A DNA stretch of 51,251 nt from Thermoanaerobaculum sp. (GTDB lineage Bacteria; Acidobacteriota; Thermoanaerobaculia; Multivoradales; UBA5704): the NCBI GenBank assembly GCA_021154885.1, contig JAJKHS010000074.1, positions 1-51,251 on the forward strand. The letters run 5' to 3'. The notes below the pieces were generated by a model. That model had not been told where the DNA came from and searched no databases. It saw only the letters and a program-made list of their open reading frames with translations. Shown one piece after another: positions 26,430 to 35,892 of this stretch. A program made the position numbers and the translations under genes. How positions within the stretch are numbered: the stretch's first letter is position 1; every line of letters begins with the position of its first letter.

Positions 26430-27364
26430 GGCTGGTCCCCCGGTCGCGAGATGGCGCAGATGGCGTGCCAGACGTCCAGGAACTGCGCCGTCTCGGCCAC
26501 GTCGTGGACCCGCACGATGGCGGCCCCGAGCGCCGCGGCCCAGGCCACGGCGGCGAGGCTGCCGCCCAGCCGGTGGTCCGGCGGAGCGAGGGGGGCGCCC
26601 GGCCGCTCCGCCGCCCTGGCGAGGAAGCTCTTGCGGCTGGCACCCACCAGGAGCGGCCGGCCGAGGGTCGCGAGCTCGGGGAGGCGGCGGATCAGCGCCA
26701 GGTTCTGCTCCCAGGTCTTGCCGAAGCCGAGGCCGGGATCCAGCACGAGCTGCGACTCGTCGATCCCGGCGGCCGCGGCGCGGCCCACGGCCGCCGCCAG
26801 CTCAGCCCTCACCTCGCCCAGCAGGTCCGCGAAGTGGATGCCCCGCTGCATGGTGGCGAGGTCGCCCCGGCTGTGCATCAGCACCAGGGGGCAGCCGGCC
26901 GCGGCCACCGCCCGGCCCAGGAGAGGGTCGGCGAGGGCGCTGACGTCGTTGATCAGGTCGGCCCCGGCTGCCAGGGCCTGCCGCGCCACCTCGCCCTTGC
27001 GGGTGTCGACCGACAGGGGTGCGTCCGTGGCCCGGCGCAGCCCCTCCAGCACCGGCAGGAGACGGGCGACCTCCTCCTCCGGCGGCACCGTCCGCGCTCC
27101 CTCGCCATAAACCCCGCCGCCGGGGCGCGTCGACTCGGCTCCCAGGTCGAGGAGGTCGGCGCCCTCGGCGAGCAGGGCGAGGCCGCGGTCGACCGCCCGC
27201 GCCGGATCGCTCCATCGGCCGCCGTCGCTGAAGGAGTCGGGGGTGAGATTGAGGACACCCAGGACCCGCGGGCGTCCTCCCGGTGATCCCAACGGGAGCG
27301 AGCGGCCGCGAGGCAGCCGCAAGGTCCAGGTCCGGGCGGTGTCGGGTAGGGTCGCGATCTCCAT
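26426..27364 (-). CDS. folP: Dihydropteroate synthase
   Basis: This 312-residue TIM-barrel enzyme of folate synthesis joins para-aminobenzoate to 7,8-dihydropterin pyrophosphate. Diagnostic motifs are GVLNLTPDSFSDGG (substrate-binding loop), LDLGAESTRPGG, DTRKGEVARQALAAGADLINDVSAL, LVLDPGLGFGKTWEQNLALI and GASRKSFL. The end carries RVHDVAETAQFLDVW. The start is ATG 27364, without a strong ribosome site; an N-terminal about 30 residues precede the barrel. It sits between ftsH (86 bases away) and cdaA (overlap). Confidence 0.96.
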   Translation of the reverse strand: MEIATLPDTARTWTLRLPRGRSLPLGSPGGRPRVLGVLNLTPDSFSDGGRWSDPARAVDRGLALLAEGADLLDLGAESTRPGGGVYGEGARTVPPEEEVARLLPVLEGLRRATDAPLSVDTRKGEVARQALAAGADLINDVSALADPLLGRAVAAAGCPLVLMHSRGDLATMQRGIHFADLLGEVRAELAAAVGRAAAAGIDESQLVLDPGLGFGKTWEQNLALIRRLPELATLGRPLLVGASRKSFLARAAERPGAPLAPPDHRLGGSLAAVAWAAALGAAIVRVHDVAETAQFLDVWHAICAISRPGDQP

Positions 27365-27450
27365 CCAGGGGGTGTGGGCCGACCTTATCCTGTGGACTGC
27401 CCGCTCAAGTCTATCGTGAGAAGCAGGCCCTCACCACCGGCAAAAGAGAG

Positions 27451-29475
<2,025 letters not shown>

Positions 29476-29603
29476 AGCTCGGCTACCTCATCTGGAACGC
29501 CCCGCGGGCGCTCCTCTTTCGTATTTCGTCGCGATCCGGGACGGAACGTCCCTTCTTCGTGACAACCAGTCGTCCGGTCCGTTCGATTCCCGTCCCCTCT
29601 CCG

Positions 29604-30176
29604 TCAATCTCCGTCGCTCAGCCTGCCGACATAGGGCAGGTTCCCATAACGCCCCTGGTGCTTCAGCCCGTAGCCCACCAATAGGCCGTGTCGGTGGGTG
29701 GTCAGGGCGCTGTAGTGCAGGCCGAAGGCGGTCTTGCGCTCGTCGGGCATGTCGATCAGCGCGGCGAAGCGGACCTCCCGGGCGCCGTGGTCGCGGAGCT
29801 GCTGCTCCAGGTACGGCTCGGTGACACCGGAGGCGACCACGTCCTTGAGCACCAGGACGCTCTGGCCGGCGATTTCGATGGGGATCGGGTACTCGATCCG
29901 CAGCACCTCGGCCGACTCCTCGCCGTCCGCGGGGTTGGCGGGCTCGGCGCGATCGGCGCGGTAGGTCACGTCGATGAGCTCGTAGCGCACGGGGATCTCG
30001 AGGGCCCGCACCAGGTCGGCGAGGAAGATCACCGAGCCGCCCACCAGGGCGACCAGCAGCGGATCCTCGGCGCCCAGCTCGGCCGCGATGCGGCGGCCCA
30101 GGGCCGTGACGCTGTCGCGCACCTCGGCGACCTCGAAGAGGATCTCGATGCCGGCCTGCGGGATGTCTACAGTCAT
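29604..30176 (-). CDS. Hypoxanthine phosphoribosyltransferase-like protein, active site degenerate
   Basis: This 190-residue member of the type I phosphoribosyltransferase fold starts at ATG 30176, which overlaps the tilS stop (ATGA). It aligns with HPRT along its length: VALVGGSVIFLADLVRAL (PPi-loop region), YELIDVTYRAD, and the end LLVGYGLKHQGRYGNLPYVG. In true HPRT the PRPP loop reads VEDIIDTG, with the general-base Asp. Here it is LKDVVASG (residues 110-117), so Glu becomes Lys111 and the catalytic Asp becomes Ala115. The Asp that follows GYGL in true HPRT is Lys172 here. Both residues are needed for catalysis, so I do not call it a functional enzyme. In Bacillus, HprT with TilS binds DNA and activates ftsH; this copy, still between tilS and ftsH, may keep only that role. 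Confidence 0.8.
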   Translation of the reverse strand: MTVDIPQAGIEILFEVAEVRDSVTALGRRIAAELGAEDPLLVALVGGSVIFLADLVRALEIPVRYELIDVTYRADRAEPANPADGEESAEVLRIEYPIPIEIAGQSVLVLKDVVASGVTEPYLEQQLRDHGAREVRFAALIDMPDERKTAFGLHYSALTTHRHGLLVGYGLKHQGRYGNLPYVGRLSDGD

Positions 30177-31588
30177 GTCGTCGCAACCTCGGCGACCCAG
30201 GCGGTCGCGTGTCCGGCCAGGCGGAAGCGCTGCTCGATCGCGATGCCCGGCACCCAGGCGATCCGCTCGCCGACGCAGAGCAGCGGCAGCCGCTCGCGCA
30301 CCGGCCGCGGCACCCGGCGGTCGATGAGCACCTTCTTGAGCCGCCGGCTGCCGTCCGCGCCCAGGGGATGGATGCGGTCCCCGGGACGGCGGTTGCGGAT
30401 CGTCACGCGATCTCCCTCCGTCAGGGGGAGCGCGAGCCCGGCGCGAAGGGACGACCCCTGAAACATCCAGGGCTCGACCGCGCGGCGAAAGAGGCGCATC
30501 CGGACGGAGACCTCCGGGACGTCCAGCTCTCCCGGAACCTCAAGAGTATAGGTGAAATGGGGGACGGGTTCCTGCGCCGTTGGCGCCCGGCGCAGGGTCA
30601 GGAGGCCACCGCGGGCCTCCCAGCGCCAGCCGCCGCCGCAGTCGCAGGCCGCAGGTCCGCGCGGTCCTCCTCCGGCAAGCTGCCGCAGGAGCTCGGCCCG
30701 GGCGGCACTCGCCGCCGGATAGGGCGCGCCCGCCCGGCGGTGGAGCCAGGCCAGGGCGAAGGGCCGCAGCTCCGAGGGGAGCCCTTCCCAGGCCGCCCGG
30801 CCGATCGCCATTCCGTCTTCCTCCACCGTGGCCACGAGCAGGCTTTCCAGGCGGCGGTCGAGCGCGGCGCAGGCGGCGCGGGAGCGGCTGGCCAGACGGG
30901 CGAGCCGGGCGGCGAGGTCGGGATCGGACCGATCGGTCCGATCGGTCCGATCTTCGCCGGCGAGAGCCGGCAGAAGGCGGTGCCGCACCCGGTTGCGGGG
31001 CACGCCGAGGTCGCGGTTCGTGGGATCGTCCACCGCCGCCAGCCCCGCCGCTGCCACCGCTGCGGCGAGCTCGGCCCGCGAGGCGCCGAGGAGGGGGCGC
31101 ACCACGGCGCCGTGCACGGGACGCACGCCCGCCAGCCCCTCGAGGCCGCTGCCGAAGAGGAGGCGCAGCAGCACGGTCTCGGCCTGGTCGTCCCGGTGGT
31201 GGCCGGTCGCCACCCAGCGGGCGCCCAGGCGCTGGCGCGTCTCCTCCAGGAACGCATAGCGGTGCCGCCGCGCCGCGGCCTCGTGGCTCTCTCCAGGTTG
31301 GCGGGCCGACGGGACATCGCGCCGCTCGGCGATCAGCGGCACGCCGAGCCGTGCGGCCAGGTCCGCCGCCGCCGCCGCCCGTGCCGCCGAGCCGGAATCC
31401 ATGGCATGATCGAGATGGGCCGCGAACAGTCGCAGAGAGAGACGAGGGGCGAGCCGGGACATGCCCCACAGCAGGGCCGTGGAGTCGGGACCGCCGGAGA
31501 AGGCGACGACGACGCCCTCCCCCGGAGCGAGGTCCACCGCGGTCCGCAACGTGCGGAAGAAACCTTCCAGCCTGTGGAGAAGGTCCAT
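30173..31588 (-). CDS. tilS: tRNA(Ile)-lysidine synthase
   Basis: This 471-residue enzyme adds lysine to C34 of tRNA-Ile(CAU) so that it reads AUA codons. The PP-loop is SGGPDS (31-36). After the N-terminal ATPase domain (to about 220) comes a middle helical region. The C-terminal domain ends with RPGDRIHPLGADGSRRLKKVLIDRRVPRPVRERLPLL, the usual TilS C-terminal signature. The start codon ATG 31588 lies only 11 bases after the encoded CCA end of tRNA(CAU). A run reading DRTDRTDRSD (encoded near 30925-30955) is a 9-base tandem repeat. It leads a minus-strand operon into hpt and ftsH. Confidence 0.95.
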   Translation of the reverse strand: MDLLHRLEGFFRTLRTAVDLAPGEGVVVAFSGGPDSTALLWGMSRLAPRLSLRLFAAHLDHAMDSGSAARAAAAADLAARLGVPLIAERRDVPSARQPGESHEAAARRHRYAFLEETRQRLGARWVATGHHRDDQAETVLLRLLFGSGLEGLAGVRPVHGAVVRPLLGASRAELAAAVAAAGLAAVDDPTNRDLGVPRNRVRHRLLPALAGEDRTDRTDRSDPDLAARLARLASRSRAACAALDRRLESLLVATVEEDGMAIGRAAWEGLPSELRPFALAWLHRRAGAPYPAASAARAELLRQLAGGGPRGPAACDCGGGWRWEARGGLLTLRRAPTAQEPVPHFTYTLEVPGELDVPEVSVRMRLFRRAVEPWMFQGSSLRAGLALPLTEGDRVTIRNRRPGDRIHPLGADGSRRLKKVLIDRRVPRPVRERLPLLCVGERIAWVPGIAIEQRFRLAGHATAWVAEVATT

Positions 31589-31598
31589 GGTCGCTCGA

Positions 31599-31675
31599 TG
31601 GTGGCGGTGACGGGACTCGAACCCATGACCTAGCGGTTATGAGCCGCTCGCTCTAACCAACTGAGCTACACCGCC
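31599..31675 (-). tRNA. tRNA with CAU anticodon (Met elongator or Ile2)
   Basis: This 77-base cloverleaf on the minus strand has acceptor arms GGCGGTG/CACCGCC, D-arm GCTC/GAGC, anticodon stem AGCGG/CCGCT around CTCATAA, and T-arm ATGGG/CCCGT. CCA is encoded at the 3' end (31599-31601). The CAU anticodon fits both elongator tRNA-Met and the tRNA-Ile2 that needs lysidine. It does not look like initiator tRNA. Because it directly precedes tilS (11 bases), tRNA-Ile2 is attractive, but sequence alone does not decide it. Confidence 0.9.
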
Positions 31676-31736
31676 GGGATCGGATGAAGGAAGGGATGGC
31701 CGCCTCACGGGACGGACCGCCCTTCGACGCGGGCGG

Positions 31737-31742
31737 ATTATA
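31737..31742 (-). promoter_or_regulatory. Candidate -10 box for the tRNA(CAU)-tilS operon
   Basis: On the minus strand a perfect TATAAT occurs 61 bases upstream of the tRNA 5' end. A convincing TTGACA at 16-18 bases upstream was not found, so the promoter is a candidate only. Confidence 0.4.
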
Positions 31743-31764
31743 CCTGAGACCTCAATCAATGCGG

Positions 31765-31788
31765 AGGGCGCCCATCGACGGGCGCCCT
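31765..31788. terminator. GC-rich hairpin between tRNA and arsR
   Basis: AGGGCGCCC (31765-31773) and GGGCGCCCT (31780-31788) form a 9-bp stem with a 6-base loop. It lies downstream of arsR as transcribed (minus strand) and upstream of the tRNA. A T-run is not obvious. It may terminate arsR. Confidence 0.5.
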
Positions 31789-31816
31789 TCTCCCCCAATG
31801 GCGGCCCGCTCAGGCC

Positions 31817-32143
31817 TCAGCGCATCACTTCCTGGCAACTATGGAACTGGCCAAAGAACTCCTGCATCGAATTCGACAGAGCATTGTCGTTCAGACGATA
31901 AATTACGTTCTGACCCTGGCGCTGGTCGACGACCAGGTCCGCTTCCTTGAGGACTGACAGGTGGCGGGAGATGGTAGGCTGGGAAAGATTGAAGTTCCCG
32001 ACGATCTCGCCGACCGTGCGCTGGCGCCCTTCGAGCAGCCTCAGGATCTCCTGTCGTGTGCCGTCCGACAGAGCCTTGAAGACTTTGGTCAGATGCCGTT
32101 CCTCACGCCTGAAGTCATGGGTGATGCGGTCGATGTTAGCCAT
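31817..32143 (-). CDS. ArsR-type winged-helix transcription regulator
   Basis: This 108-residue protein starts at ATG 32143, eleven bases after AAGGAG. The winged-helix fold reads LTKVFKALSDGTRQEILRLLEGRQRTVGEIVGNFNLSQPTISRHLSVLKEADLVVDQRQGQNVIYRLN. These are the standard ArsR helices and wing. The classical metal-binding ELCVCDL cysteines are absent and only Cys104 is seen, so a metal ligand is not evident. The gene and its upstream region are less GC-rich than their surroundings. A longer in-frame extension up to 32284 starts in the upstream region and is doubtful. Targets may include the gene itself or sodA, but no operator was identified. Confidence 0.88.
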   Translation of the reverse strand: MANIDRITHDFRREERHLTKVFKALSDGTRQEILRLLEGRQRTVGEIVGNFNLSQPTISRHLSVLKEADLVVDQRQGQNVIYRLNDNALSNSMQEFFGQFHSCQEVMR

Positions 32144-32379
32144 GTCCGTCTTTTCTCCTTCAATTGGGTTGCTGAGCAAGCCGCCTTTGATAGACACATT
32201 GTAGAGAGCCATACTTGAACGAGACTTGATACTGCGCGGCCGAGGATGCAGGTTCGTGCCCAATTCTTGAGCAGACAGGTGCAAACTTCTCTATAACCAA
32301 AAAGTTGCGTCGATGTCACCGGGTGGCCGCAGGAGGGTTCGCGGGTAGCCGCGGGTAGCTTGGACGGGGAAAAACGGGA

Positions 32380-32402
32380 CAGGGCTCCTCATCGGAGCCC
32401 TG
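32380..32402 (-). terminator. Rho-independent terminator of sodA
   Basis: CAGGGCTCC and GGAGCCCTG form a perfect 9-bp stem with a 5-base loop. On the minus strand the stem is followed within about 4 bases by TTTTT, as expected for intrinsic termination downstream of sodA. Confidence 0.85.
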
Positions 32403-32415
32403 TGCGAGGGATTGC

Positions 32416-33033
<618 letters not shown>

Positions 33034-33139
33034 TTCCCTCCTTGGTCTCTGGTCGGGTGGTGCGCGCGGCGGCGCCGGCGCAGGTATGCGAGGGGGGCGG
33101 GTGAGGCTTGGGGTGATCCGCCCCCCGGCCCGCGCCTAT

Positions 33140-33195
33140 TCTTGCAGAAATCGTCTTGCAGAAATCGTCTTGCAGAAATCGTCTTACAGAAACAC
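33140..33195. repeat. 14-bp direct tandem repeat, four copies
   Basis: Three identical units of TCTTGCAGAAATCG (33140-33181) are followed by a degenerate fourth (TCTTACAGAAACAC). The array lies between the end of rpmG and the start of sodA. The AT-richer composition stands out locally. It could be a slippage-made minisatellite or a row of binding sites upstream of sodA. Confidence 0.85.
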
Positions 33196-33197
33196 CA

Positions 33198-33219
33198 AGG
33201 CCCCCGCGAGGGGGGCCCG
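33198..33219 (-). terminator. Possible terminator of the tRNA-rpmG transcript
   Basis: GGCCCCC and GGGGGGCC flank a short loop and form a stable stem just downstream of rpmG (minus strand). It is followed by a moderately T-rich stretch (TTGGTGTTT). This is a weak but plausible terminator. Confidence 0.5.
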
Positions 33220-33253
33220 AGATGCAACTGCGGAGGGAGGGAGCTGGAGGGAC

Positions 33254-33409
33254 CTAGCGCAGCTTCTCTTCGACGAACTCGACGTGCTTGCGGACCTTGG
33301 GGTCGTACTTCTTCATCCGCAGCTTCTCGGTGGAGAGCTTCTTGTTCTTCGAGGTCGTGTAGAAGTAGCCGGTGCCGGCGGACGAAACCAACTTGATCTT
33401 CTCGCGCAT
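33254..33409 (-). CDS. rpmG: Ribosomal protein bL33
   Basis: This 51-residue protein begins [19 protein letters not shown], continues with [20 protein letters not shown] and ends [12 protein letters not shown]. These are typical bL33 sequences. The zinc-binding cysteine pairs are absent, so this is the Cys-free form of bL33. It lies 36 bases downstream of tRNA-Asp on the minus strand and appears to share its transcript, a common bacterial arrangement (tRNAs with rpmG). Confidence 0.93.
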   Translation of the reverse strand: MREKIKLVSSAGTGYFYTTSKNKKLSTEKLRMKKYDPKVRKHVEFVEEKLR

Positions 33410-33445
33410 GTCAGGTCTCTCAATCTTTCAATCTTCTGGGATGAT

Positions 33446-33522
<77 letters not shown>

Positions 33523-33579
33523 GCAAAGAGCTTCACTCTGTTTCCGACTGGTTCCGACGGCGGCGGACCCTCGACCTCC

Positions 33580-33655
33580 TGGTGGGAGGTGAGGGATTTG
33601 AACCCGCGACCCCCTGCGTGTAAGGCAGGTGCTCTAACCGCTGAGCTAACCTCCC
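33580..33655 (-). tRNA. tRNA-Val (UAC)
   Basis: This 76-base cloverleaf has acceptor GGGAGGT/ACCTCCC, D-arm GCTC/GAGC, anticodon stem CCTGC/GCAGG around CTTACAC, and T-arm GCGGG/CCCTC with one mismatch (C-T). The anticodon UAC gives Val. CCA is encoded (33580-33582). It is the first member of the tRNA-Val, tRNA-Asp, rpmG unit. Confidence 0.94.
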
Positions 33656-33674
33656 CTGCCGCCAAGGAGCGCCA

Positions 33675-33703
33675 ATGATAGGGAAGGGCGGAGGGGTTGT
33701 CAA
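33675..33703 (-). promoter_or_regulatory. Sigma-70 promoter of tRNA-Val/tRNA-Asp/rpmG
   Basis: On the minus strand TTGACA (33698-33703) and TATCAT (33675-33680) are separated by exactly 17 bases. The -35 is perfect and the -10 matches five of six. It ends about 20 bases before the tRNA-Val start, as expected for a strong tRNA promoter. Confidence 0.88.
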
Positions 33704-33708
33704 CGGGC

Positions 33709-33737
33709 TTGCTCCGCGTTCCTCAATCCTGTATAAA
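33709..33737 (+). promoter_or_regulatory. Candidate promoter of the sigma-70-like gene
   Basis: TTGCTC (33709-33714), a 17-base spacer and TATAAA (33732-33737) lie upstream of the gene starting at 33820, back to back with the tRNA promoter. The -10 is good, the -35 weaker. Confidence 0.5.
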
Positions 33738-33819
33738 GGTCTCCCTTTCCGTGCCGGGTGTCCGCCCGGCGCTGTCCCTGCCGCCACCGCCCTCTCCTTT
33801 CCTGCGAGGAGAGAGGGCG

Positions 33820-34500
33820 ATGCCCCCATCGAAAAAGAAGAAGCGCCGCCGGGAGAGGCGGCGGGAGGACCTCTTCCAGGCCGCCTGGGAGGAGCTGGTG
33901 GGCCGCTACGGCCATCACTTGCGCGGCCAGGTCCGCTGGTGGCTCCTGCGTGCCGGCCTGCGGCCCGAGCCCGACCAGGTGGAGGACCGCGTCCAGGAGG
34001 TCTACTGCCGTCTGCTCCTGGGCGGCACGCTCCTGCTGCGGCAGCTCCGGCGGTGGAGCGAGCCGCAGGTGGTCCACTACCTGGCGCGGACGGCGCAGCG
34101 GGTGATCTGCGACGAGCGCCGGGCCGCGCTGGCCGCCAAGCGTGGCGCCGGGTTCCAGATCGCCCTCGCCGGACGGCTGGCGGAGCTGGCCGACCGGGTG
34201 GCGGACTCGCGCGGCACGCCCGAGGAGCTCGCCATCCTCGCCGATGCCCGCCGGGTGCTGCTCGCGCGTTGCCGCCTGCTGGCCGCGACCGCCATGCGCC
34301 CCGAGGACCGGCAGCGCAACCTGCGGGTCCTGCGCTGGGCCCTGCTCGAGGGGTGGAGCAGCCGGGAGATCGTGCGCGCCGAAGGCGGTCGCCTGGCCAT
34401 CAGCACCGTCGACACCCTGGTGCACCGCGCCCGGCGCCGCCTGGAGGACGGTGCCGACCTGCCGCGCCGGACGGGAGGGTGCCTGAGGGCGCGCGGTTGA
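33820..34500 (+). CDS. Divergent ECF-like sigma-70 family protein
   Basis: This 226-residue protein starts at ATG 33820 behind GAGGAGAGAG. Its very basic first residues (PPSKKKKRRRERRRED) are unusual. Region 2-like helices follow (ERRREDLFQAAWEELVGRYG, then VEDRVQEVYCRLL). A C-terminal HTH resembles region 4 (LRWALLEGWSSREIVRAEGGRLAISTVDTLVHRARRRLED). The linker is longer and the conservation weaker than in canonical ECF factors. No anti-sigma gene lies beside it. It may direct transcription of a few promoters or act as a DNA-binding regulator. Confidence 0.7.
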   Translation: MPPSKKKKRRRERRREDLFQAAWEELVGRYGHHLRGQVRWWLLRAGLRPEPDQVEDRVQEVYCRLLLGGTLLLRQLRRWSEPQVVHYLARTAQRVICDERRAALAAKRGAGFQIALAGRLAELADRVADSRGTPEELAILADARRVLLARCRLLAATAMRPEDRQRNLRVLRWALLEGWSSREIVRAEGGRLAISTVDTLVHRARRRLEDGADLPRRTGGCLRARG

Positions 34501-34530
34501 GGTTGATGAGGTTGATATGCTCAGCCCACC

Positions 34531-35481
34531 ATGCTCCGCGTCTTCACCAGCGCCGCCTGTCTCGACCACCGCACGCCTCCGGGCTACCCGGAGAAGCCCG
34601 AGCGGCTCGCCGGCGTGATGGCCCGCCTGCGGGAGGGGGGCTGGGCGATTGAAGAGGAGATGGAGGAGGAAGAGGCCGGCGCCGCCGCCCGCGACGCCGT
34701 GCTGGCCGTCCATGACGAGGCGTACGTGGCTCGCTTCGAGCGCGCGGTATCGCGCGGCGACTCCCTCCTCGACGCGGCGGACAACCCGTTGTCCGCCGGC
34801 ACCTGGAAGGCCGCCTGGGCGGCGGTCGCGGCCACGCTGGCGGCGGCGGACTGGGTGGCGGGCGCCGGCGACCGCACGGCCCTCGCGGCGGTGCGTCCGC
34901 CCGGCCACCACGCCGAGCGCTCGACGGCCATGGGCTTCTGCTTCTTCAACAACGTCGTGGTGGCCGCCGAGCACCTGCGCCGCCGCCACGGCGCCGCGCG
35001 GGTGGCGATCTTCGACTTCGACGTCCACCACGGCAACGGTACGCAACACAGCTTCGAGTCCCGCGCCGACGTCCTCTACGCCAGCACCCACCAGTATCCG
35101 TTCTACCCCGGCACCGGCGCCGCGGCCGAGACGGGCCTCGGCGCCGGCGAGGGCTTCACCCTCAACGTCCCCCTGCCCGCCGGCACCGGCGACGAGGGCT
35201 ACGCCGAGGCGATCCGGACCCAGGTCCTGCCCGCGCTGCGGCGCTTCGCCCCCGACGTCCTCCTCCTCTCCGCCGGCTTCGACGCCTGGCAGGCCGACCC
35301 GCTGGGCGGCATGCGCGTCACCCGCGACGGTTTCCGCGCCTGGGGCGACTGGCTGCGCGAGTTGGCCGCCGAGCTCTGCGGCGGCCGCATCCTCGCCCTC
35401 CTCGAAGGCGGCTACGACCTGCGCAACCTCCCTCTCCTCGTCGAGGACCACCTCGCGGGGCTCGCCGGCGGCCGGCCGTAG
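34531..35481 (+). CDS. Histone deacetylase superfamily amidohydrolase
   Basis: This 316-residue protein belongs to the acetoin-utilisation/HDAC-like family of zinc amidohydrolases. It begins VFTSAACLDHRTPPGYPEKPERLAGVM. The catalytic core includes the histidine pair in RPPGHHAERSTAMGFCFFNN, the Asp/His zinc ligands in FDFDVHHGNGTQ, and a third Asp in LLSAGFDAWQADPLGG. The C-terminal catalytic segment is LLEGGYDLRNL. It probably deacetylates small amides or polyamines. The frame stops at TAG 35479-35481. Beyond it, the same frame stays open for 83 codons that consist of the 21-base repeats (see the repeat entry), which is unusual. Confidence 0.93.
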   Translation: MLRVFTSAACLDHRTPPGYPEKPERLAGVMARLREGGWAIEEEMEEEEAGAAARDAVLAVHDEAYVARFERAVSRGDSLLDAADNPLSAGTWKAAWAAVAATLAAADWVAGAGDRTALAAVRPPGHHAERSTAMGFCFFNNVVVAAEHLRRRHGAARVAIFDFDVHHGNGTQHSFESRADVLYASTHQYPFYPGTGAAAETGLGAGEGFTLNVPLPAGTGDEGYAEAIRTQVLPALRRFAPDVLLLSAGFDAWQADPLGGMRVTRDGFRAWGDWLRELAAELCGGRILALLEGGYDLRNLPLLVEDHLAGLAGGRP

Positions 35482-35502
35482 AAGCCCCTCATCACCCCGA
35501 AC

Positions 35503-35733
35503 CCCGTCGCAGGCCTCGCCAGGCCCGGCATTGGCATCGCGAGGCCCGTCGCGGGCTTCGCCATGCCCGTCACGGGCCTCACGAAATCTCGTATCGGCCT
35601 CGCCAGGCCGGTCACGGGCCTCGCGAGGCCCGGTCAAGGCTTCGCGAAGCCCGTCAGCGGCCTCGCGAAGCCTCGTATCGGCATGGCGAAGCCCGGCATC
35701 GGCTTCGCGAAGCCTGTGACGGGCCAGCGCTGA
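35503..35733. repeat. 21-bp tandem repeat array with palindromic cores
   Basis: Eleven units (the last shortened) follow the HDAC stop in the same frame and end at TGA 35731-35733. On the plus strand they encode heptads of the type PVTGLAR, with Gly invariant, Leu/Ile/Phe/Met at one position and Arg/Lys at another. Each unit contains a core such as GGCCTCGCGAGGCC or GGCTTCGCGAAGCC, which is a near-perfect palindrome. The outer pair changes together (C-G or T-A) in several units. Because of the palindromes both strands encode GLARP-like peptides. The period of 21 bp is two helical turns. The first 7 codons after the stop (35482-35502) are non-repetitive. Confidence 0.85.
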
Positions 35734-35793
35734 CCACGGGACCGGAAGCCGCCGCGCCTCGGGTCCTATCTTTCCCCAAACGTTTCCCCTCCG

Positions 35794-35892
35794 GGCCCCC
35801 TGGGACCGCCGGCGTCCCGCCGGCAACTAACTCCTGTTTTAAAGAAGAAGCGGAGTAAGTGGCCGGCGGGACGCCGACGGTCCCAGGGGGCC
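35794..35892. repeat. 31-bp inverted repeat (MITE-like or palindromic element)
   Basis: Left arm 35794-35824 (GGCCCCCTGGGACCGCCGGC...) pairs with right arm 35862-35892 at 30 of 31 positions, around a 37-base spacer. The first 15 bases of CCTGGGACCGCCGGC are found again at the right edge of the window (51237-51251). It is therefore likely a dispersed element rather than a single terminator. Confidence 0.8.

Noticed and set aside
33140-33195. Possible CRISPR array
   Set aside because: The units are directly adjacent with no spacers, so it is a tandem repeat, and no cas genes are present.
35412-35615. Minus-strand 67-residue frame reading GLARP-like repeats
   Set aside because: It is the mirror of the palindromic 21-bp array; it has no ribosome site and runs into the HDAC gene.
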